Shown: piece by piece, positions 1 through 7,108 of the stretch
How positions within the stretch are numbered: position 1 is the stretch's first letter
How the letters are laid out: every line of letters begins with the position of its first letter
Notes under the pieces: model-generated
Databases searched by the model: none
Told to the model about the DNA's origin: nothing
The model's input: only the letters and a program-made list of their open reading frames with translations
Program-made: the position numbers and the translations under genes
Assembly (NCBI GenBank): GCA_052246725.1
Contig: JBQQCL010000021.1
Reading direction: 5' to 3' (one strand)
DNA from: Pseudalkalibacillus sp052246725
GTDB taxonomy: Bacteria > Bacillota > Bacilli > Bacillales > Fictibacillaceae
Length of the DNA: 64,000 bases

Positions 1-124
1 AAGATGAGATTTCCCATCGCGTCAAGCGAGTAAGATCCCTCAGAGATGATGAGGTTGATAGGTCTGGTGTGGAAGCGTGGCGACACGTGGAGCTGACAGA
101 TACTAATCGATCGAGGACTTAACC
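1..124 (+). rRNA. 23S ribosomal RNA, 3' end (partial)
   Basis: The first bases match the conserved 3' end of Firmicute 23S rRNA, including the stretch ACTAATCGATCGAGGACTTA that pairs with the 5' end of the mature molecule. Only about 124 nt of roughly 2.9 kb are inside the window. The exact 3' end is estimated from B. subtilis and may be off by a few bases. Confidence 0.95.
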
Positions 125-211
125 ACATTTTACATCGAAGATGTTTTCAAGAAAGACGTTATCTAGTTTTGAGGGAATGGTTTCCTTCAACTTCATACGA
201 CGATTTGTCAG

Positions 212-320
212 AACCAAGAGATTTGAGGAAGCAAGTGAACGATCACCGGAGTGTACTTTCGCTGTACATGAGGATGAGAGTGAACACAGCTGACAAAGAA
301 GCTCGATGGTTATCACAAAT
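212..320 (+). repeat. rRNA-spacer repeat element, copy 1 (23S-5S spacer)
   Basis: This element fills the second half of the roughly 200-bp spacer between 23S and 5S. It contains a GAGGAAGC box, a small hairpin (TGTAC 252-256 with GTACA 264-268), a second GAGGA box and a GACAAAGAAG tail. A diverged copy lies at 537-642. The start of a third is at 63967-64000, in the leader ahead of the next 16S. The hairpin arms differ between the two complete copies but still pair. Function is unknown; it may be part of the pre-rRNA processing structure. Confidence 0.7.
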
Positions 321-326
321 CGATAG

Positions 327-442
<116 letters not shown>

Positions 443-448
443 AACTAA

Positions 449-478
449 AAGAGCAGCTGTAAAGCTGTTCTTTTTTTG
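449..478 (+). terminator. Intrinsic terminator of the rrn operon
   Basis: GAGCAGCT pairs with AGCTGTTC around a GTAA loop, followed by a run of seven T. It lies directly after 5S. The same hairpin recurs after the 5S remnant at 727-753. Confidence 0.9.
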
Positions 479-536
479 TGTTTCAAAAAAGATGCCCGAA
501 AGGGCAAATATATCAAAGAATATGAGGGTTGTGAGG

Positions 537-642
537 AACAAGGAGATCGAGGAAACCAGGGAGGGACGCCCGCAGCGTATGATATACGCGAGGACCGGAG
601 CGAGTGCCGATGACGAAGATCCGCCGTTCATCGCAGGCCGAA
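537..642 (+). repeat. rRNA-spacer repeat element, copy 2
   Basis: A diverged copy of the 23S-5S spacer element. The GAGGAAA and GAGGAC boxes are kept, and the central hairpin is GCGTAT (575-580) with ATACGC (584-589), compensated relative to copy 1. It precedes a truncated 5S sequence, so this is a decayed duplication of the spacer-5S-terminator unit. A short hairpin TGCCCGAAAGGGCA lies just upstream at about 492-505. Confidence 0.65.
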
Positions 643-719
643 GCCCGAACACGGAAGTGAAGCTTGCGCGCCAATGGTAATCGGGGGCTTCCCCCTGTGA
701 GAGTAGGACGTCGCCGGGC
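643..719 (+). pseudogene. Truncated 5S rRNA remnant
   Basis: The last two thirds of 5S, from CCCGAACACGGAAG to GTCGCCGGGCA, are present and almost identical to the intact gene. The first 45 or so bases are missing and are replaced by the tail of the spacer element. A 5S lacking its 5' strand cannot close helix I, so it should not yield functional 5S. The high identity of the remaining part suggests a recent event or gene conversion. Confidence 0.85.
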
Positions 720-726
720 AATCAAG

Positions 727-753
727 AGAGCAGCTGTAAAGCTGTTCTTTTTT
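727..753 (+). terminator. Intrinsic terminator after the 5S remnant
   Basis: Same stem (GAGCAGCT with AGCTGTTC) and T-run as the terminator of the intact 5S gene. It still looks functional and would back up termination of the rrn operon. Confidence 0.8.
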
Positions 754-880
754 GTGTTTAAGGAAGAAATGAAGAACCCAGATAACCGGATTTGATGTAT
801 TCGGAAAGGTGGTTGAGGTACCTTAAAGTAATGCAAGTGTGGCTGGTTATACAAAAAATAGGGGGCTTATACCGTTATTT

Positions 881-1085
881 GTACCGTCAAAGCGCAGAAA
901 TTATGATTTGACGTACAGTAAGAGGGTTATTCGTACCGTCAAAGCGTAGATATCGTGATTTGACGTATAGTAAGAGGGCTATTCGTACCGTGAAAGCGCA
1001 GGAATCATAATTAGATTACAGCAAGAGGCTTATCTGTTCCGTCATAGAACAGATATAACATTTTGACGTACAGGAACAGAACTAT
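881..1085 (+). repeat. 52-bp imperfect tandem repeat array with internal dyads
   Basis: Four units start at GTACCG 881, 933, 986 and GTTCCG 1035, a spacing of 52, 53 and 49 bp. Each of the first two holds an inverted repeat, GTACCGTCAAA and TTTGACGTAC, about 15 bp apart; the later units are weaker. The array lies in the 566-bp gap between the rRNA operon and the MgtC-type gene. The rest of that gap has a TTTCCGC/GCGGAAA hairpin (1114-1140) and a 40-bp stretch shared with about 59913-59960. No gene is visible there. Confidence 0.8.
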
Positions 1086-1319
1086 TTTACCTGTTAAAGA
1101 CCGTATAAGATCGTTTCCGCTTTTCGTTTGCCAGCGGAAAGGGAGTGAATTGTCGAAGAATTCAACCGCATTATTTAAAAGCTCCTACAAGCACTTGACT
1201 CAATCACGATAATCATTTTTATTTCACCTTTTATAGCTGTTAGCCTATAATTGAATACTATATACCATACGATGTAATAGTAAGGGCATTATACTTTCAT
1301 ACTTATAGGGGAGATAAAC

Positions 1320-2036
1320 ATGGCATTTGATTTGTTCAATTGGTGGACAGACGAAACAGCGACGATCACTATCCGGCTTTTGTTAGCTGCTTTATTGTGT
1401 GGATTAGTCGGTATTGAGCGTGAATTCAAACGACATCCAGCTGGATTCCGGACGCACTTATTGGTCGGTGTCGGCGCTTGTTTGATGATGATTTTATCGA
1501 TGTTCGGGTTTGAGGATTTCTTAAATTCCCATCAGCGTGTCCAGGGATTTGATCCTTCACGTTTACCTGCTTATGTTGTAAGCGGAATCGGATTTTTAGG
1601 AGCAGGGACGATTCTGGTACACGGTGTCACAGTAAAAGGACTGACGACAGCAGCATCGATCTGGCTTGTGGCAGGGATTGGCCTTGTAGTAGGTATCGGG
1701 ATGTATTATGAAGCCATTTTTACAACATTCATCATGATTTTGAGTTTATTGTTCCTGAACAAGTTCGAGGATTTATATTTACGGAAACAGCGTTACCATC
1801 ATGTCACAGTCATAGTTGAAAATAAAGAAGTATCCTTATCCAGAATCGTAAATGAATTGGAAGCATTGAAAACACCGATTTTAAGTTTATCAGTAGATGA
1901 TTATCCGAATGATGCTTCGATTCCCCTTATAAAATATACATTCAAAATCCAGTTATCGAACCCAAAAAAGCTGCCGGAATTGTATGACAAGATACAATCC
2001 ATCGAGTTTGTTCATAAAGTGTTTGCAACAGAGTAA
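1320..2036 (+). CDS. MgtC/SapB family membrane protein
   Basis: A 238-residue protein with about five hydrophobic segments in the first 150 residues. It has the family signature LVGIERE followed by GFRTHLLVGVGACLMM, and SGIGFLGAGTI near residue 88. The C-terminal 80 residues are soluble and look like the ACT-like domain of the longer MgtC/YhiD proteins. MgtC proteins sit in the cytoplasmic membrane and are linked to magnesium limitation and F-ATPase control; the exact role in Bacillaceae is not established. A good RBS (AGGGGAG) sits 7 bases before the ATG. It appears to be a single-gene unit with no visible Mg riboswitch. It lies between the rrn operon and ctsR and ends only about 50 bases before the ctsR promoters. 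Confidence 0.88.
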   Translation: MAFDLFNWWTDETATITIRLLLAALLCGLVGIEREFKRHPAGFRTHLLVGVGACLMMILSMFGFEDFLNSHQRVQGFDPSRLPAYVVSGIGFLGAGTILVHGVTVKGLTTAASIWLVAGIGLVVGIGMYYEAIFTTFIMILSLLFLNKFEDLYLRKQRYHHVTVIVENKEVSLSRIVNELEALKTPILSLSVDDYPNDASIPLIKYTFKIQLSNPKKLPELYDKIQSIEFVHKVFATE

Positions 2037-2042
2037 AAAATA

Positions 2043-2068
2043 GTTTATTCACCTGAAAGTCTGTCTAT
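2043..2068 (+). promoter_or_regulatory. Possible SigB-type promoter for the ctsR operon
   Basis: GTTTAT (2043-2048), 14 bases, then GTCTAT (2063-2068), resembling the SigB consensus GTTT(AA)-N12-15-GGGTAT. In B. subtilis the clpC operon has exactly this arrangement, a general-stress promoter upstream of a SigA promoter. The match is imperfect at the -10. Confidence 0.4.
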
Positions 2069-2087
2069 AATGTAGACATCAAAACAT

Positions 2088-2115
2088 TTGCAACTTACGG
2101 GCAAATGTTTATAAT
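2088..2115 (+). promoter_or_regulatory. SigA promoter of the ctsR-mcsA-mcsB-clpC operon
   Basis: TTGCAA (2088-2093), a 16-base spacer, TATAAT (2110-2115). Transcription would start near 2122, inside the CtsR operator, so repressor binding would block initiation. Confidence 0.8.
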
Positions 2116-2118
2116 TAT

Positions 2119-2135
2119 AGTCAAAGAAAGTCAAA
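2119..2135 (+). promoter_or_regulatory. CtsR operator (heptanucleotide direct repeat)
   Basis: AGTCAAAGAAAGTCAAA matches the CtsR box RGTCAAANANRGTCAAA at every defined position. It overlaps the expected transcription start of the SigA promoter. This predicts autorepression by CtsR and heat induction of the four-gene operon. Confidence 0.93.
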
Positions 2136-2163
2136 GTCAGATAGTAGGAGGGGCAACGATGGG

Positions 2164-2628
2164 ATGAAAAACATATCTGATATTATTGAAGCGCATTTGA
2201 AGGAAATCATTAAAGAAAGCCATAAAAAAGCAATTGAAATCAAACGAAGTGAAATTGCTGAGAAATTTCAATGTGTCCCCTCACAAATCAATTATGTCAT
2301 CAATACCAGGTTTACGATTGAAAAAGGCTTTATTGTGGAAAGTAAAAGAGGAGGAGGAGGATATATTCGGATTATAAAAGTAGAAACAGATAGTTCGACC
2401 ATTTTACTTGATGAAATCCTCAAAATGATCAACACACGGGTCAGCCAAGCTACTAGTGAAAACATCATCTACAGGCTATTTGAAGAAAGAATTATAACGA
2501 AGAAAGAAGCACGGCTGATGAAAAGTGTAATCGATCGCTCCACAATCAATATCGTATTGCCTTATCGAGATGAACTGCGTGCAAATCTGTTACGAGCAAT
2601 GATACAAAGCTTGAAATATAAAGATTGA
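2164..2628 (+). CDS. ctsR: CtsR, class III heat-shock repressor
   Basis: A 154-residue transcription repressor of clp and class III stress genes. The N-terminal part (residues about 1-72) is the winged helix-turn-helix, with the glycine-rich wing RGGGGYIRI at 62-70 that senses heat in B. subtilis CtsR. The C-terminal part is the helical dimer and McsB-contact domain. The start is the ATG at 2164, 10 bases after GGAGGGG; an ATG five bases upstream runs into a stop at once. It is the first gene of the operon. Its own promoter carries a perfect CtsR box, so it is autoregulated. Inactivation is expected through McsA/McsB and degradation by ClpCP. Confidence 0.97.
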   Translation: MKNISDIIEAHLKEIIKESHKKAIEIKRSEIAEKFQCVPSQINYVINTRFTIEKGFIVESKRGGGGYIRIIKVETDSSTILLDEILKMINTRVSQATSENIIYRLFEERIITKKEARLMKSVIDRSTINIVLPYRDELRANLLRAMIQSLKYKD

Positions 2629-2642
2629 GGGGAGTGTAAGGC

Positions 2643-3167
2643 GTGTACTGTCAAGAATGCCAACAAAGGCCCGCAACTTTGCACTTCACGAAAATCATCA
2701 ATGGGAAAAAGAATGAATTCCATATTTGTGAGCAATGTGCAAAGGATAAAGGTGATTTAATACCCGGATCCAATTCGTTTTCAATTCACAATTTATTATC
2801 AGGACTACTTCATTTCGATCAACCGATAGGAGGCGCCAGCTCTCAACCAGAAAAACAAGTCACGAAATGTTCTCAATGCGGATTGAGTTACGCTGAGTTT
2901 GCGAAGATCGGCCGGTTCGGCTGCACGAACTGCTATAAAACCTTCGAGTCGAAATTGACCCCGATGTTTAAGCGCATCCACGGTGGAAATACAAGCCATA
3001 CTGGAAAAATTCCTAAACGAGTCGGAAATGATCTAATCGAGCGCAAAAAAATCGACCAACTGAAGCAGCAACTGAAACAGCTCATCACCCAAGAAGAATT
3101 TGAAGAAGCTGCTAAAATAAGAGATGAGATTCGAATGATGGAAAAACGGTTCAAAGGGGGGAGCTGA
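2643..3167 (+). CDS. mcsA: McsA, zinc-finger activator of McsB
   Basis: A 174-residue zinc protein that binds and activates the arginine kinase McsB and modulates CtsR. Four CxxC pairs are seen at C3/C6, C29/C32, C76/C79 and C94/C97, followed by a C-terminal UVR motif (about 135-170) of the kind that also binds Clp ATPases. The start codon is GTG (2643), set by GAGGGGAGTG just upstream and by the conserved MYCQEC beginning. It lies 14 bp after ctsR and 3 bp before mcsB, so the three genes are co-transcribed. Confidence 0.96.
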   Translation: MYCQECQQRPATLHFTKIINGKKNEFHICEQCAKDKGDLIPGSNSFSIHNLLSGLLHFDQPIGGASSQPEKQVTKCSQCGLSYAEFAKIGRFGCTNCYKTFESKLTPMFKRIHGGNTSHTGKIPKRVGNDLIERKKIDQLKQQLKQLITQEEFEEAAKIRDEIRMMEKRFKGGS

Positions 3168-3170
3168 TCG

Positions 3171-4244
3171 ATGTCTCTTAAAAAATTTATCAGTGAAGCG
3201 ATTAGCCCTTGGATGAAAAGAGAAGGTCCTGATTCGGATATTGTCTTAAGCAGTCGGATCCGGTTAGCAAGGAACCTTGAAAATCATGTTTTTCCAATTA
3301 TTTCGGACGATCAGCAAGCGGATGAAGTAAATCAACAAATCCGAAAACATTATCAGAACGAAACATATGGTAATGTAGGTGTCTTATCGTATATCGATAT
3401 AGATGATTTGAAACCGATTGAAAAAAGGGTTTTAGTAGAAAAACATTTAGTCAGTCCGAACCTCACAGAAGAACCAAAGCATTCAGGAGTGTTGATGAGT
3501 GATGAAGAAAATGTAAGCATCATGATCAATGAGGAAGACCATATACGGATCCAGTGCCTTTTTCCAGGCTTTCAACTGATTGAAGCGTTGACTTTAGCAA
3601 GCGGTATAGACGATTGGTTCGAGGAAAAGCTGAATTATGCGTTTGATGAACAACACGGCTATCTTACAAGTTGCCCGACGAATGTCGGTACAGGAATGAG
3701 AGCATCGGTCATGATGCACTTGCCAGCTCTTGTACTAACACAGAAAATACAGCGTATCGTTCCAGCGATCAACCAGTTAGGTCTGGTGGTCAGAGGAATT
3801 TACGGAGAGGGCAGCGAAGCACAAGGTAATCTGTTTCAAGTTTCAAATCAAATGACATTGGGTAAATCTGAACAGGATATTGTAGAAGATTTAAGAGGAG
3901 TCGTCATTCAGCTGATAGAAGAGGAGCGATCCGCCAGAAAACATTTGCTTGAGACCTCGAAATTGCAATTAGAGGATCGGGTTTACCGGTCACTCGGTAT
4001 CCTAGCAAACAGTCGAATCATACAATCTAAAGAGGCCACTAAATGTTTATCAGATGTACGGCTTGGAATCGATTTGAAATTGATAGAAGGTATTTCACAC
4101 ACAATATTGAATGAACTTATGATACTCACTCAACCAGGTTTTTTACAACAATACGCAGGCGAAACGTTGACCCCTGATGAAAGGGACATCCGCCGAGCAA
4201 CATTGATACGTGAGAGATTGAAATTAGAAAAGAACAACGAATAG
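3171..4244 (+). CDS. mcsB: McsB, protein-arginine kinase
   Basis: A 357-residue enzyme of the phosphagen-kinase fold. It phosphorylates arginine residues of CtsR and of misfolded proteins, marking them for ClpCP. Visible family motifs are SSRIRLARN (27-35, ATP contacts), NEEDHIRIQ, the catalytic loop CPTNVGTGMRAS with the reactive cysteine, and RGIYGEGSEAQGN. Length equals that of characterised homologues. It starts 3 bp after mcsA and ends 13 bp before the chosen clpC start. Confidence 0.97.
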   Translation: MSLKKFISEAISPWMKREGPDSDIVLSSRIRLARNLENHVFPIISDDQQADEVNQQIRKHYQNETYGNVGVLSYIDIDDLKPIEKRVLVEKHLVSPNLTEEPKHSGVLMSDEENVSIMINEEDHIRIQCLFPGFQLIEALTLASGIDDWFEEKLNYAFDEQHGYLTSCPTNVGTGMRASVMMHLPALVLTQKIQRIVPAINQLGLVVRGIYGEGSEAQGNLFQVSNQMTLGKSEQDIVEDLRGVVIQLIEEERSARKHLLETSKLQLEDRVYRSLGILANSRIIQSKEATKCLSDVRLGIDLKLIEGISHTILNELMILTQPGFLQQYAGETLTPDERDIRRATLIRERLKLEKNNE

Positions 4245-4257
4245 GAAGGTGATCAAG

Positions 4258-6690
4258 ATGATGTTTGGTCGATTTACGGAAAGAGCACAAAAGGTCCTCG
4301 CTCTTGCACAAGAGGAAGCGATCCGCCTAGGGCATAACAATGTTGGAACTGAGCATATTCTGCTTGGTTTAGTACGTGAAGGTGAAGGCATTGCAGCAAA
4401 AGCACTTTCTGTTCTAGGATTAAGTCCTGAAAAAATTCAAAAAGAAGTCGAAACACTGATTGGCAAAGGTCAGGAGTCCGTCCAAACGATCCACTATACA
4501 CCAAGAGCCAAGAAAGTCATTGAATTATCGATGGATGAAGCTCGGAAACTTGGTCACTCTTATGTTGGGACTGAACATATATTACTAGGTTTGATCCGTG
4601 AAGGTGAAGGCGTAGCAGCGCGAGTCCTGAACAACCTCGGGGTTAGCCTGAATAAAGCACGTCAACAGGTTCTGCAACTGTTGGGAAGCAATGAATCATC
4701 CTCGTCATCAGGCGGATCTTCAGTCAATGCGAATACACCAACACTTGATAGTCTTGCGAGAGATCTCACAGCTGTAGCTCGTGATGGCAGTCTTGATCCA
4801 GTCATCGGCCGCGGTAAAGAGATTGAACGTGTCATCGAAGTGTTGAGCCGTCGTACGAAAAACAACCCGGTTTTGATCGGGGAGCCAGGTGTCGGTAAAA
4901 CAGCGATTGCAGAAGGACTCGCACAGCAAATTATCAATAATGAAGTACCTGAGACGTTGAGAGATAAACGCGTCATGACACTTGATATGGGGACGGTCGT
5001 CGCTGGAACGAAATACCGTGGTGAATTTGAAGATCGATTGAAAAAAGTAATGGATGAAATCCGTCAGGCCGGAAACATCATCTTGTTCATCGATGAGCTC
5101 CACACATTGATCGGTGCTGGAGGTGCAGAAGGTGCAATTGATGCTTCGAACATTCTGAAGCCTGCCCTTGCCCGCGGTGAACTGCAGTGTATCGGTGCAA
5201 CAACATTAGATGAATATAGAAAATATATTGAGAAGGACGCGGCTTTAGAACGACGTTTCCAACCGATCCGTGTCAATGAGCCGACTAATGACGAATCCAT
5301 TCAGATTCTAAAAGGATTGCGTGACCGTTATGAAGCCCACCATCGTGTCACGATCACGGACGATGCAATTGATGCGGCGGTAAAATTATCAGACCGCTAC
5401 ATTTCCGATCGTTTCTTACCAGATAAAGCGATCGACTTGATCGACGAGGCCGCTTCCAAAGTACGCCTCCGTTCTTATACAGCACCTCCGAACTTGAAAG
5501 AGCTTGAACAAAGGCTCGAAAGTGTCCGTAAAGAGAAAGATGCTGCTGTACAGAGTCAAGAATTTGAAAAAGCAGCCTCGTTACGTGACTCAGAGCAAAA
5601 GTTGCGAGAAGAGCTTGAAACGACGAAAAACAGCTGGAAACAAAAGCAAGGTCAGGAAAATACAGAAGTGACACCTGAAGATATTGCACTCGTGGTTGCC
5701 AACTGGACTGGAATTCCAGTATCCAAGCTCAAGCAAGAAGAGACGGAGCGATTACTTAATATGGAGGATATCCTTCATAACCGGGTCATCGGTCAAGATG
5801 AAGCGGTCAAGGCGATTTCCAAAGCGATCCGCCGTGCTCGTGCTGGATTGAAGGATCCGAAGCGTCCGATCGGTTCATTCATTTTCCTTGGACCGACTGG
5901 TGTCGGTAAGACGGAACTTGCCCGTGCACTTGCCGAAGCATTATTCGGGGATGAAGACTCGACAATCCGAATTGATATGTCCGAGTACATGGAAAAGCAT
6001 ACAACAAGCCGTCTCGTCGGTTCGCCTCCAGGATATGTCGGGCATGAGGAAGGCGGACAGCTGACTGAAAAAGTACGCCGTAACCCATACTCTGTCATTC
6101 TGTTGGATGAAATCGAAAAGGCGCATCCTGAAGTGTTCAACATCTTACTTCAAGTACTTGAAGATGGTCGCTTGACTGATTCGAAAGGGCGTACCGTCGA
6201 CTTCCGTAACACGGTTGTCATCATGACTTCCAATGTAGGAGCAAGTACATTGAAACGTAATAAGCACATGGGCTTCACGACCCAATCGGAAGATCAGGCT
6301 TATGAAAATATGAAAACCAAGGTAATGGACGAAATGAAAAAAGCGTTCCGTCCAGAGTTCCTGAACCGTATTGATGAAACGATCGTCTTCCATACACTTG
6401 ATAAAAAACACCTCAAACACATCATCGGCTTGATGTCGAACCAGCTTCAGAAACGTCTTGCTGAGCAAGGTATCGATATTGAATTGACTGAGGCAGCACT
6501 AGAGAAGATCGCTGAAGAAGGATACGATCCGGATTATGGCGCACGTCCATTGCGCCGTGCATTGCAGCGTCGAATCGAAGACCGGCTATCAGAAGAGCTG
6601 CTTAGAGGTACAATCGCCAAAGGCCAGACAGTACGGATCGACGTGGAAAACAACGACTTCACAGTCAATACCGTTGGTGCCGGCACCTGA
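4258..6690 (+). CDS. clpC: ClpC, Hsp100 AAA+ unfoldase
   Basis: An 810-residue unfoldase that feeds ClpP. It has two N-terminal Clp_N repeats (about 1-145) that bind McsA/MecA-type adaptors and phosphoarginine. AAA module 1 has Walker A GEPGVGKT, and a short middle domain with a UVR-like segment (about 415-450) follows. AAA module 2 has GPTGVGKT and IDMSEYMEKH, then a D2 small domain. A GTG at 4249 is in frame, but homologues begin MMFGRF and the AGGAAGGTGA site is correctly spaced for ATG 4258. It is the last gene of the CtsR operon and is followed by a strong terminator. Confidence 0.97.
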   Translation: MMFGRFTERAQKVLALAQEEAIRLGHNNVGTEHILLGLVREGEGIAAKALSVLGLSPEKIQKEVETLIGKGQESVQTIHYTPRAKKVIELSMDEARKLGHSYVGTEHILLGLIREGEGVAARVLNNLGVSLNKARQQVLQLLGSNESSSSSGGSSVNANTPTLDSLARDLTAVARDGSLDPVIGRGKEIERVIEVLSRRTKNNPVLIGEPGVGKTAIAEGLAQQIINNEVPETLRDKRVMTLDMGTVVAGTKYRGEFEDRLKKVMDEIRQAGNIILFIDELHTLIGAGGAEGAIDASNILKPALARGELQCIGATTLDEYRKYIEKDAALERRFQPIRVNEPTNDESIQILKGLRDRYEAHHRVTITDDAIDAAVKLSDRYISDRFLPDKAIDLIDEAASKVRLRSYTAPPNLKELEQRLESVRKEKDAAVQSQEFEKAASLRDSEQKLREELETTKNSWKQKQGQENTEVTPEDIALVVANWTGIPVSKLKQEETERLLNMEDILHNRVIGQDEAVKAISKAIRRARAGLKDPKRPIGSFIFLGPTGVGKTELARALAEALFGDEDSTIRIDMSEYMEKHTTSRLVGSPPGYVGHEEGGQLTEKVRRNPYSVILLDEIEKAHPEVFNILLQVLEDGRLTDSKGRTVDFRNTVVIMTSNVGASTLKRNKHMGFTTQSEDQAYENMKTKVMDEMKKAFRPEFLNRIDETIVFHTLDKKHLKHIIGLMSNQLQKRLAEQGIDIELTEAALEKIAEEGYDPDYGARPLRRALQRRIEDRLSEELLRGTIAKGQTVRIDVENNDFTVNTVGAGT

Positions 6691-6711
6691 TAAAAAGGGA
6701 TCGAGCAAGCT

Positions 6712-6741
6712 CCATCAGCCCCCAAAGCTGATGGGGTTTTT
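6712..6741 (+). terminator. Intrinsic terminator after clpC
   Basis: CCATCAGC and GCTGATGG form an 8-bp stem followed by GTTTTTTGC. It ends the ctsR operon and separates it from radA, which in B. subtilis is read through from the same operon. Confidence 0.9.
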
Positions 6742-6909
6742 TGCTTTGTGAGCGGGAATGGAGAAGATTTCGCAGAAAGGTAAGGGTAGATTTGGATCAA
6801 TTTTCGGACGGTTTTATCATCAAATCCCCAGAAATACCCATATGCTGAGAACTTATGAATACAATGTATAAAAGAAGAGTTCCCAAACCCGTTTATGATA
6901 TGATGACAA

Positions 6910-7056
6910 TAAAGAAAACTTGGGCTTTGCCAAGCCTTAGCGCAGGCTGAGCCTTAGTTCCTCGAAAAAGCAATCGCTTTTCCTTCGTGCGGTGTATTGC
7001 TTCCGAGGCAACCAGCTTGTGCGCTTATATTGAAGAAAGTAGTTATACTTTCTTTA
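6910..7056 (+). repeat. CTTGGC hairpin element, interrupted copy
   Basis: The element begins TAAAGAAAACTTGG and ends TACTTTCTTTAAA, giving complementary termini. It holds two hairpins: CTTGGG...CCAAG at the left, and AAGAAAGTA with TACTTTCTT at the right after the motif GCGCTTATA. About 55 bp at 6958-7014 (CCTCGAAAAAGCAATCGC to GCTTCCGAGG) are absent from the other copies. They match, in inverted orientation, a segment of the larger repeat at 52755 and 59516. The rest of the 418-bp clpC-radA gap shows no gene. I see no clear promoter for radA. Confidence 0.75.
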
Positions 7057-7108
7057 AATGTAACAAATATAGAAAATGGAAACCGCTTGGGAAATGGGGA
7101 AAAAATAG

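Noticed and set aside
861..1085. CRISPR array from the 52-bp repeats
   Set aside because: Units are imperfect along their whole length with no unique spacers; they are tandem hairpins.
1086..1319. Magnesium riboswitch (M-box) ahead of the MgtC-type gene
   Set aside because: I could not find the M-box conserved core or a terminator just before the gene.
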